Source: UBA1672 sp046542355 (GTDB taxonomy: Bacteria; Pseudomonadota; Alphaproteobacteria; Micavibrionales; Micavibrionaceae). Taken from it: 64,000 nucleotides of DNA. Shown here piece by piece: positions 1 to 7,249 of this stretch (positions within the stretch are counted from its first letter, which is position 1; each line of letters starts with the position of its first letter). The DNA lies in NCBI GenBank assembly GCA_046542355.1, contig JBKHBN010000002.1:50982-114981 (forward strand), given 5' to 3'. The notes under the pieces were generated by a model that worked only from the letters and a program-made list of their open reading frames with translations, searched no databases and was not told the origin of the DNA. The position numbers and the translations under genes are program-made.

Positions 1-132
1 ATGACTAAAAAAAATCCCTTTAGCGCTCAATAGCAGTAACAGATCCGAATTCTCCGGACTGACAAAACCTGCTTTATGCAAGCAACAATGCAGAGAGCGT
101 GCCAAAGACGCTGGGCTTTGTATTTCAGCCAT
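1..132 (-). CDS. Possible 5' end of a gene running off the left edge
   Basis: On the minus strand an ATG at 132 opens a frame of 44 codons that is still open at the window edge. The predicted start is MAEIQSPASLARS. It has no recognisable domain over this short length, and no strong Shine-Dalgarno sequence precedes the ATG. An open run of this length is not rare by chance. If real, the gene would be transcribed divergently from fliL. This is a low-confidence call that depends on sequence to the left. Confidence 0.25.
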   Translation of the reverse strand, partial: MAEIQSPASLARSLHCCLHKAGFVSPENSDLLLLLSAKGIFFSH

Positions 133-259
133 TTATTCAATGGATACAAAAAACGCGCATAGGGAAAAAAATGCACTAAAGACACCCAAAATTAAGAGAT
201 AAGCATAAAAACCGGAAAAATTTTCCCCTTATGAAATCAATAAATGCACGTCCTAAGTG

Positions 260-289
260 TTAGACGATTTGTAAAGTTTGGTTTATACT
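260..289 (+). promoter_or_regulatory. Candidate sigma-70-like promoter for fliL
   Basis: A good -10 hexamer (TATACT, 284-289) lies about 70 bases before the fliL start, with a weak -35-like TTAGAC at 260-265 and an 18-base spacer. The 361 bases before fliL otherwise show no RNA gene and no clear terminator. The call is based on hexamer match only. Confidence 0.3.
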
Positions 290-361
290 GATCACCGTAT
301 TTTACCAACGCCAGCAATCACCGTGCTGCATATGACTTCACTTTGAGGGATATTTAAGAAA

Positions 362-970
362 ATGGCTGAAGAAGAAGATGATGTAAATGCTGATGAAGAG
401 GGCGTCGAACAGGCCGAAGAAGAAAAGAAAAGCGGCAAGCTCAAGCTGATTATGTTTATTATGATCCCCATAGTTTTGATCGGCGGTGGTGGAGCAGCGG
501 CTTATTTTACCGGAATGCTGGACTCCCTCCTTGGTGTTGAAGCGCCAGCAGAAGAAGGGGAGCATGCACAAGGCGAAGAGGGTGAGCACGATACGGAGCA
601 CGACAAGAGCGACACACACGCAAAAAAATCATCTGATTCTCATGGCGGCGGACATGGCGGTGGACAAGGGGCTTTTGTTGCTATTCCACCGATGCTGGTG
701 AACCTGAATACAGATGACGGCACGCCTCGTTTCTTGCGCCTGACGGTACAGCTAGAGCTGGAAAATGGCTCGGATCGGGACGCAGTTGAGGCTGTTTTGC
801 CGCGCGTAGTGGATCAATTCCAGACCTACCTGCGCGAACTCAGAGTAAAGGATCTACGCGGATCAGCAGGAATTTACCGTTTGCAGATTGAGCTGCTCTG
901 GCGCGTGAATCAGGCTGTGGAGCCAATTGAAATCAAGGATGTTTTGTTTCAGGAAATACTGATACAGTAA
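362..970 (+). CDS. fliL: Flagellar basal body-associated protein FliL
   Basis: FliL is a single-pass inner-membrane protein that surrounds the flagellar stator units and supports torque generation. The 202-residue product has an acidic cytoplasmic N-terminus (1-25), one membrane segment (about 27-50) and a periplasmic FliL domain (about 104-202) ending in the usual FQEILIQ-type tail. Between membrane and domain is an unusual linker rich in Glu, His and Gly (about 62-103) with at least six histidines, which could bind metal; that is inference. A GAGGGA element precedes the ATG. It is followed, after a 233-base gap, by fliM, as in many alphaproteobacterial flagellar clusters. Identification rests on architecture, C-terminal motif and context. 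Confidence 0.9.
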   Translation: MAEEEDDVNADEEGVEQAEEEKKSGKLKLIMFIMIPIVLIGGGGAAAYFTGMLDSLLGVEAPAEEGEHAQGEEGEHDTEHDKSDTHAKKSSDSHGGGHGGGQGAFVAIPPMLVNLNTDDGTPRFLRLTVQLELENGSDRDAVEAVLPRVVDQFQTYLRELRVKDLRGSAGIYRLQIELLWRVNQAVEPIEIKDVLFQEILIQ

Positions 971-1203
971 AATCCGCTATAAATACAATAACCCTGCAAG
1001 ATTAAAGTCATAAAAAGCACGCGGCGGCTATACAATAGCAAAAAAGAATGCATGTTATTATAAAGCGGCATATTTTTTGCCTTGATCTTTTGTTATAATG
1101 GCTTTGTTTCATAAGCTTCTCGTGCCCAAAGGCAAAGAAGGAATGTAGAGGAAAGCTTTCTTGTGTGTTTGAAAATCAATAGAAATTTCAAAGTGATGAA
1201 AAC

Positions 1204-2349
1204 ATGAGCGAATCGGGTACAGACGAATTATCGCAGATGAGCGAAGAAGAAAAAGCCATGATGGAGCAGTGGGAGGCCATGGCCGAGGATGACTCTGCCG
1301 AAGACGCGCAGGCCAGTGAATCCGGTGATGCCTCTGAAACCGCTGACGCCGCCGCTGAAGGAGATGACGAGGATGATGAGAATGCTACGCGTATCCTCAA
1401 TCAGGATGAGATCGATAGTCTTCTTGGTTTTGACGATGACATAGGCGGCGGCGAAACATCCGGCGTTATGGCTTTGATTAATTCGGCGATGGTGAACTAC
1501 GAACGCCTGCCGATGCTCGATATTGTTTTCGACCGGCTTGTGCGTTTGATGTCAACATCCTTAAGGAATCTCACCAGTGACAATGTGGATGTTTCTTTGG
1601 ATCAGGTCTCAACCGTACGCTTTGGCGATTATATGAACTCAATCCCGCTGCCCGCCATGCTCTCTGTGTTTAAGGCAGAAGAATGGGACAATAACGGCCT
1701 TATGGTCACAGACAGCGCCCTGATTTATTCCATCGTTGATGTGCTTTTGGGAGGCCGTAAGGGAGAAGCCTCAATCCGCGTAGAGGGGCGTCCCTATACG
1801 ACAATCGAAAGCAAGCTCGTAGAGCGCATGGTGCATGTGGCGCTAACCGATTTATCTTCGGCTTTTGATCCGCTGTCTCCGGTAACGTTTAATCTTGATC
1901 GGATGGAAACAAACCCGCGCTTTGCGACCATCACGCAAACCGGTAACGCCTGTGTGCTGGCGCGCCTGAGAATTGATATGGGAGAGCGCGGCGGGCGTAT
2001 GGAAATCCTGATACCTTACGCAACGCTAGAGCCGATCCGCGCACTCTTGCTCCAGCAATTCATGGGGGAAAAATTCGGACGCGACTCGATTTGGGAAAAC
2101 CACCTTACGCAGGAATTGTATAAAACAGACGTACAGCTTCATGCTATACTGGGAGAAGTTGCGGTTCCTCTGGGCGAAATGCTCGCATGGAAACCGGGAG
2201 ATCAGCTGGTTTTTAATACAACGGCAAGCGATTATCTGGAATTATGCTGTGGAGACTTTCCCATGTTCAGGGGGCCTGTAGGACAAAGGCAGGGGCATAT
2301 TGCCGTACGTATAGAGGAATATATAGAGCCTGAAGAAAGTGATGAGTAA
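1204..2349 (+). CDS. fliM: Flagellar motor switch protein FliM
   Basis: FliM is a C-ring protein that binds phosphorylated CheY and sets the rotation direction. The 381-residue product carries the CheY-binding peptide LNQDEIDSLL at about residues 65-74, followed by the CheC-like middle domain and a C-terminal SpoA-like domain. The peptide is preceded by about 64 residues of very acidic, low-complexity sequence, whereas in enteric FliM it lies at the extreme N-terminus. No later in-frame start lies between the acidic stretch and the motif, so the extension is probably real. The gene ends two bases before the next one (DUF6468), so the two are likely cotranscribed. No fliN is present in the window. 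Confidence 0.95.
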   Translation: MSESGTDELSQMSEEEKAMMEQWEAMAEDDSAEDAQASESGDASETADAAAEGDDEDDENATRILNQDEIDSLLGFDDDIGGGETSGVMALINSAMVNYERLPMLDIVFDRLVRLMSTSLRNLTSDNVDVSLDQVSTVRFGDYMNSIPLPAMLSVFKAEEWDNNGLMVTDSALIYSIVDVLLGGRKGEASIRVEGRPYTTIESKLVERMVHVALTDLSSAFDPLSPVTFNLDRMETNPRFATITQTGNACVLARLRIDMGERGGRMEILIPYATLEPIRALLLQQFMGEKFGRDSIWENHLTQELYKTDVQLHAILGEVAVPLGEMLAWKPGDQLVFNTTASDYLELCCGDFPMFRGPVGQRQGHIAVRIEEYIEPEESDE

Positions 2350-2351
2350 TA

Positions 2352-3110
2352 ATGAGTAATGAGTTGGCAAGTTTGCTGCTTGATGTTGTGGTTTTGATTT
2401 TACTGGGGACAACAATTTATTATGTTGTCCGCCTGACAAAGGGCTTACAGGATTTTAAGAAACACAGACAGGAATTTGACAGCGTCATCGCTAATCTTTT
2501 GGCAAGCATCGACCAGGCCGATCAATCCGTACGCTCCCTTAAAACAGTAAGCGCGCAGGAAGCCGGGAGGCTCGAAGTTTCAGTAGCGCAGGCCAGAGCC
2601 TTGTGTGATGAGCTGAAAATTATCACCGAAGCCGGAGAAAGCATGGCCAAGCGCTTGGAAAAGCTCGCAGAAACCAACCGTAGAATTGCGCAAACGGCCT
2701 CTGATTCGCAATCCGTCCAAAAAAGACCATATAGATCACGAAAAAGCACCGCGCAGCCAAGTCATTATGATCGCCAGCCTCAAAAAAGAATAAGCTCTCC
2801 TGTGTATCAGGATACGCAAAGTGAGAAGATAGAAAAAGACAATGCCTCAACCGGAAAAATAACAGGAAACTACGGACAAACATTAAAACGTGTGGAAAAG
2901 AAATACGATAATGCTGAAAAAGACCTGCCGTCTTTTATGATCAAGGATAGGGATTCGGAGGAATTTGGTTCACCGCAAAACTATATTGAATCTTCGCCCG
3001 CCAAAAGTCAGGAAGAAAACCACTCTTCCCAAACCCCGCGCAGTCAGGCAGAAAAAGAACTTCTCGATGCACTCAGGAATACGCGAAAAAGCATATCTGA
3101 AAATAAATAG
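2352..3110 (+). CDS. DUF6468 membrane-anchored flagellar-cluster protein
   Basis: The 252-residue product has one N-terminal membrane segment (about residues 4-26), then a coiled-coil-forming helical region (about 30-115) that matches the DUF6468 family as I know it from alphaproteobacterial flagellar clusters. After residue 115 it becomes a polar, low-complexity tail. The role is not known; its constant position between fliM and a MotE-like gene suggests a motor or stator accessory function in the inner membrane. The ATG overlaps the end region of fliM (stop at 2349, start at 2352), which indicates translational coupling. Confidence 0.7.
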   Translation: MSNELASLLLDVVVLILLGTTIYYVVRLTKGLQDFKKHRQEFDSVIANLLASIDQADQSVRSLKTVSAQEAGRLEVSVAQARALCDELKIITEAGESMAKRLEKLAETNRRIAQTASDSQSVQKRPYRSRKSTAQPSHYDRQPQKRISSPVYQDTQSEKIEKDNASTGKITGNYGQTLKRVEKKYDNAEKDLPSFMIKDRDSEEFGSPQNYIESSPAKSQEENHSSQTPRSQAEKELLDALRNTRKSISENK

Positions 3111-3143
3111 ACAAAAGTTTTGTAAAAGGTAAGAAACAAGGGA

Positions 3144-3887
3144 ATGATAAGCTACTCAAGAATATTGCCGTTATTGATTATCGTTGCGATTCTCTCTTTT
3201 TCTGTGCGTCTGACAGAGGTCATCACCGGGCTTTCCGATATTTCGGCCAGCGCCTATGCCAGAGCAGACCAGCAGGAAAAAACAGAATCTGAGCGATCAC
3301 AACAAAATGGGGATAATGGCACAACCGCGCAGGAGTTTGCTCAGGCTGATATCAAGCCTTCACAGGAAACGCATACACAAAACGAAAATCAGGAAACATC
3401 AAAGGTAACGCAGGTTAACGGAAGCGAGTCCATGGCTCCTCAATGGAAAGATGCCAGCGACTCAAATCTGGATATAACCGGCATTAAGCTGGAAATGTTC
3501 GAGGATTTATCTGAGCGCCGCGCCAGACTCGAAGAAGCCGAAAGGGCTATGCAAGTGCGCGAGGCGTTATTAAAGGCTGCGGAAAAAGAGCTTGATAGCA
3601 AAATCAACGAACTTGAGTCACTGCGCTCTGAGATAGAAGAACTGCTCGAAGAAAGAAGCGGTCAGGAAGAAGAGCGTATAGACTCACTGGTGAAAATTTA
3701 TGAAGGCATGAAGCCCAAAGATGCCGCGCGCATATTTGACACGCTGGATCTGGATGTTCTTGTGCGCGTCATGTTTAAAATGTCAGAGCGCAGAGTATCT
3801 CCTATATTGGCTGCTATGAACGCCGAACGCGCCCGGACGGTAACAATTATGCTGGCAGAGCAAAGAAGCTTGCCGCTTATCGAGTGA
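3144..3887 (+). CDS. MotE-like flagellar protein with MgtE-N-like C-terminus
   Basis: The 247-residue product starts with a hydrophobic membrane or signal segment (about 7-25), continues with a Gln/Ser/Thr-rich low-complexity region (about 40-115), a long charged coiled coil (about 118-180), and ends in a helical domain (about 185-240) with the LVKIYEGMKPKDAARIFD signature of MgtE N-terminal-like and MotE proteins. In rhizobia MotE is a periplasmic chaperone for the motility protein MotC. Here it follows fliM and DUF6468 on the same strand with 33 bases spacing. The exact partner in this organism is unknown; the large TPR protein at 7250-10414 is a possible one by inference. Confidence 0.75.
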   Translation: MISYSRILPLLIIVAILSFSVRLTEVITGLSDISASAYARADQQEKTESERSQQNGDNGTTAQEFAQADIKPSQETHTQNENQETSKVTQVNGSESMAPQWKDASDSNLDITGIKLEMFEDLSERRARLEEAERAMQVREALLKAAEKELDSKINELESLRSEIEELLEERSGQEEERIDSLVKIYEGMKPKDAARIFDTLDLDVLVRVMFKMSERRVSPILAAMNAERARTVTIMLAEQRSLPLIE

Positions 3888-4184
3888 AATTAATGCTCTA
3901 AGCCTGTTAAAGGTTGTATTTAGGGCTTTTTGTTCAAGGTGCAATGAGGTAAAATTTTTCTGCATGCTTACGAATCATTAAGTATTTGCGAGCATAATGG
4001 CGCCTCGAACGAGGTGCTATCGTTAGGGTAAAATGTGGACAAAGCCTGTGATACAGCTTTTCTTGGGGATAGGGTATTAGAAACCCCTTTCTGCTGATTG
4101 TGTATTTGTCCTTGAACAAGATACTCTAAGCACCGGGCGGATCGAAGTAACGTCTGGATAATGAATTGAAGGAGAAGGCAAAAA

Positions 4185-4574
4185 GTGGCCGTAGACAAAA
4201 ATATGAATGTTTTAATCGTTGACGATTACACAACGATGCTCAGAATTATCAAAAACCTTTTAAAACAGCTTGGTTTTGACAATGTTGATGAAGCAACAGA
4301 CGGCACGATGGCGCTTGAGAAGATAAAACAAAAGCCATACGGCCTGGTGATCTCTGACTGGAATATGGAGCCTATGACCGGATATGAGTTCTTAAAAACG
4401 ATTCGCGCATCTGACGAGCCGTATAAAACTGTTCCATTCATCATGGTCACAGCAGAAAGCAAGACGGAAAATGTTATCGCAGCCAAGAAAGCCGGTGTAA
4501 ACAACTATATTGTCAAACCATTTAACGCCGAAACGCTAAAAACCAAAATTTCTGCTGTTTTAGGAGATTTTTAA
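4185..4574 (+). CDS. cheY: Single-domain response regulator CheY
   Basis: CheY carries the phosphoryl signal from the chemotaxis kinase to the flagellar switch. The 129-residue product is a bare receiver domain with the acidic pair D13/D14, phosphoacceptor D58 (in ISDWNM), a conserved Thr in the MVTAES segment and the Lys of IVKPF. The start is taken as GTG at 4185 because AAGGAG lies just upstream and the encoded MAVDKN is typical for this family; an ATG six codons later would also give an intact domain. It precedes cheZ by 52 bases on the same strand. The 297 bases before it show no gene or convincing terminator. Confidence 0.9.
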   Translation: MAVDKNMNVLIVDDYTTMLRIIKNLLKQLGFDNVDEATDGTMALEKIKQKPYGLVISDWNMEPMTGYEFLKTIRASDEPYKTVPFIMVTAESKTENVIAAKKAGVNNYIVKPFNAETLKTKISAVLGDF

Positions 4575-4626
4575 AAGCAAATCATTATGTGTAAATAAAA
4601 ATCGAGTCAGGAAAAGGGGAACATTT

Positions 4627-5259
4627 ATGATGTTACAAGAAGTAACAGGCGGCGGCGAGACAACAGAAAATAAAAAAGCAAAAATTGTAAAAATTATTGC
4701 TTCCGTCATTGATAAAGTCGATCAAAACCAGCAGGTTTCTCTAAACTCGATTCTGGTTCAACTGCGTGATTTATTGCTTGTGATTGAGGAAACGCGTCAT
4801 GAAATAAGCACGCTCTCGCCTCAGGAGCTAAAAGGAAAACACATCGCAACAGCAACCGATCAGCTGGACGCGATTATAGAGGCCACATCCGAGGCAACCG
4901 GAAGCATCATGGATAGCTGCGAGGTGATACAGGATAAACTGGGAGCGCTCGAGGGCGAAGAGGTAGATGTCGTTAATGTAGATGTCATTAATGAAGAGGT
5001 GATGAAAATATACGAGGCCTGCTCTTTTCAGGACATTACCGGGCAGCGCATATCAAGGGTTGTGGCTACATTTCGTACCATCGAGGAAAAAATCGATCAT
5101 CTTGTGTCGGTGCTGGGCATTAAGATCAAGGAATATGTGCCGGAAGAAGATGGGCGTGAGGGCGATGAAAGACTTCTCAATGGCCCGCAATTACCCGCTG
5201 ACGCAATTTCACAGGACGACATTGACAAGCTGCTGGCAGAATTTGACGCAGAAGATTAG
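4627..5259 (+). CDS. cheZ: Protein phosphatase CheZ
   Basis: CheZ speeds dephosphorylation of CheY-P and so ends the signal. The 210-residue, largely helical product contains the diagnostic ACSFQDITGQRI motif, whose Gln takes part in catalysis in characterised CheZ proteins. The C-terminus carries SQDDIDKLL (about 195-203), which resembles both the CheY-binding tail of enteric CheZ and the LNQDEIDSLL peptide of the FliM encoded at 1204-2349. Two consecutive ATG codons open the frame after an AAAGGGGAA element. It follows cheY directly, so substrate and phosphatase are probably made together. The receptors, CheA and CheW are not in the window. Confidence 0.92.
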   Translation: MMLQEVTGGGETTENKKAKIVKIIASVIDKVDQNQQVSLNSILVQLRDLLLVIEETRHEISTLSPQELKGKHIATATDQLDAIIEATSEATGSIMDSCEVIQDKLGALEGEEVDVVNVDVINEEVMKIYEACSFQDITGQRISRVVATFRTIEEKIDHLVSVLGIKIKEYVPEEDGREGDERLLNGPQLPADAISQDDIDKLLAEFDAED

Positions 5260-5420
5260 CGTATCTCTCGCCATTTACAGATGGACAAGAAGAAGCGGAC
5301 AACTGTTTGCTCTGTTACACTTTCTGTATTTCCGATATTGTGGTTAGATAGTGTCGCAAGCGGATATAGAAAAATCTGCACAGATGCGATTATTCCCTAA
5401 TAAATGCAAAGAACTGCATC

Positions 5421-6227
5421 ATGGCCAATCAGTTTTTATCGCTATCACTTTTTCTAATGTTGCTGTCTTTTTTTATTGTGCTCAACAGCATGTCGGTTTT
5501 TGAAGAAAAAAAAGCTGTTCCTGCCGTACTGAACAGTCTTAACCTTGCATTCACAGGGCGCGCCAGAACAATCCTGCAAAGCTACGGCAACCTTGGCCCT
5601 TCGGCAATTCCAACACAGGGGCGAGGCGCTCAGGGAGAGGGCGATACGCTTGAAACACTGGAAGGTTTATTCAACGCGCATCTGGCAGGATTTCAGGCAA
5701 AGAAAAACCGTCTGGGAACCGTTATGCACGTTAATCTGCCCATAGACAGCTTTGAAAGAGTAGTGAAAATCTCATCAATTACAGCGCCGCAAGGTGGTGA
5801 TGCGACCCCGCTGAACTTCTCTCAAACCATGGTGACATTGTTGCGTTCGGCACAAGCAGGCAATCCATACCGTCTGGATATTGTCTATAATCTGGAAAAT
5901 GATCCCATTATTCTTATGCGAGGCGCTCCCGATGCCTTTAAAAAAGCACTCGTACGGGTCAGCGCCCTAACCGAAATTCTGGAGAGCAAGGGGCTGCCAA
6001 AGAAGATGGTCAGCGCCGGTCTTATGAAAGGAAAAGCAGGTTACGTTGATTTATATTTCTACCGCTATAAACCTCTGGCTGTCCCCGATGAAATAAAGAA
6101 AATGCAGGCACAGGAGGAAGAAGAAAAAAAGCAGGCAGAAGAAACGCAAGAAACGGAAGAACAAGACGCAGCGCAATCTCAAGAACAGACCCAAGAAGAA
6201 CAAGCACCGCCCGGGGAAAAAGAATGA
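5421..6227 (+). CDS. MotB-like motor protein without the ion-binding Asp
   Basis: The 268-residue product begins with one membrane segment (about 4-22, LSLFLMLLSFFIVLNSMS), arranged as in MotB but with no aspartate in the helix. The following region (about 125-215) is weakly reminiscent of an OmpA-like peptidoglycan-binding fold, and the last 50 residues are a Glu/Gln-rich tail. The stop overlaps the start of the canonical motB gene by four bases (ATGA), so the two proteins are probably made in a fixed ratio. It may form a modified or regulatory stator subunit; this is inference. No in-frame start lies upstream before the stop at 5367, so the ATG at 5421 is used, although its ribosome-binding site is poor. 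Confidence 0.65.
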   Translation: MANQFLSLSLFLMLLSFFIVLNSMSVFEEKKAVPAVLNSLNLAFTGRARTILQSYGNLGPSAIPTQGRGAQGEGDTLETLEGLFNAHLAGFQAKKNRLGTVMHVNLPIDSFERVVKISSITAPQGGDATPLNFSQTMVTLLRSAQAGNPYRLDIVYNLENDPIILMRGAPDAFKKALVRVSALTEILESKGLPKKMVSAGLMKGKAGYVDLYFYRYKPLAVPDEIKKMQAQEEEEKKQAEETQETEEQDAAQSQEQTQEEQAPPGEKE

Positions 6228-7069
6228 GCGACAAGAATCAGACAGATAACGCCGATGAGGGGGTGCACGAAGAAGAAGACCAGGAAGAACAGGAGCTTCA
6301 AAAGAAACCAGGTGCTGAGGCAGAAGATCTATCCATTATTCGCAAGAATGAAGATGATGAAAGATCTCGCGTGCCTCTATGGCTAATCACATTCACCGAT
6401 GTTATGGCGCTCATGCTGACATTTTTTGTGCTTTTGTATTCCATGTCCTCACCGCAGGAAGAAAAATGGAAGGAAATGACAAGAGGGCTGACCCAAAAGC
6501 TCAATGCATTCGAAGCAGCGGAATATAACAGAGGAACGCAAGATGTTATAAGTCTCGATAAGATAGCCACATCAGATGCGCTCAATATTGGATATGTCAA
6601 GGTACTGCTTGCGCGGCTGCTTGCTCGCACGGATCTGCAAGGGGTTATGCTGATAGAAAACCATAAAAGGCTGGTTGTTTCTCTTCCTTCTGATTTATTA
6701 TTCGCAAGCGGCCAGACAGAAATAAGTTCTGAAGGGCGTCAGGCGCTTTTTGAGCTGGGAGGCATTCTGGCACGTCTGCAAAACCGCATTGAAGTGATCG
6801 GTCACAGCGATCCAAGGCCGATAACAAATCCGGCGCAAGCAACATATAAAACAAACTGGCAACTCTCTTTGGCGCGCGCAGCGCAGGTCGCACGCATACT
6901 CAGGGATGTAGGCTATGAGCGTGATATTACAGTGCGCGGTCTCTCAAGTGCTCGCTACGACGAACTTCCACAAAAACTATCTCAGGAAGAGCGCTACGAT
7001 TTATCCCGGCGCGTTGATATCATTATCATGGGAGATAGCGGCTATCGTATGAATGCATTTGATATGTAG
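6224..7069 (+). CDS. motB: Flagellar motor protein MotB / OmpA family
   Basis: MotB anchors the stator to peptidoglycan and carries the aspartate that binds the driving ion. The 281-residue product has a very acidic N-terminus (1-45), a membrane segment around 52-74 with the aspartate in the typical LITFTDVMALM context, a linker, and a C-terminal OmpA domain (about 140-275) with the EVIGHSDPRP and LSLARAAQVARIL signatures. It overlaps the preceding MotB-like gene by four bases. motA is not in the window. The gene could encode a MotB paralogue rather than the principal stator protein. Confidence 0.88.
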   Translation: MSDKNQTDNADEGVHEEEDQEEQELQKKPGAEAEDLSIIRKNEDDERSRVPLWLITFTDVMALMLTFFVLLYSMSSPQEEKWKEMTRGLTQKLNAFEAAEYNRGTQDVISLDKIATSDALNIGYVKVLLARLLARTDLQGVMLIENHKRLVVSLPSDLLFASGQTEISSEGRQALFELGGILARLQNRIEVIGHSDPRPITNPAQATYKTNWQLSLARAAQVARILRDVGYERDITVRGLSSARYDELPQKLSQEERYDLSRRVDIIIMGDSGYRMNAFDM

Positions 7070-7092
7070 GCTTCCCCTCGGCGAATAGGGAT

Positions 7093-7134
7093 ATGGGATT
7101 GTTTCTATGGGATTGTTTCTATGGGATTGTTTCT
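7093..7134. repeat. Three perfect tandem copies of a 14-base unit
   Basis: The unit ATGGGATTGTTTCT is repeated three times without a mismatch at 7093-7106, 7107-7120 and 7121-7134, in the 180-base gap between motB and the TPR gene. It is not part of any open frame of useful length. It is a likely slippage-prone minisatellite just upstream of the TPR gene. Confidence 0.95.
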
Positions 7135-7249
7135 ATATGTACAGGCCAGACATCGCGTGAAATTTATAAATCACAATTAAAGTGCATTTCCTGTTGTGAT
7201 CGGTGAGTTCACTCTGGATTGAGAATCAAAGCTATGGCATGGTAAAAAC

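Noticed and set aside
3888..4184. Possible terminator AAGCC...GGGCTTTTT after the MotE-like gene
   Set aside because: The stem is only four to five pairs with a long loop, so I do not call a terminator.
5060..5347. 95-codon open frame overlapping the end of cheZ
   Set aside because: It is out of frame with a well-supported gene, and its translation has no recognisable domain.
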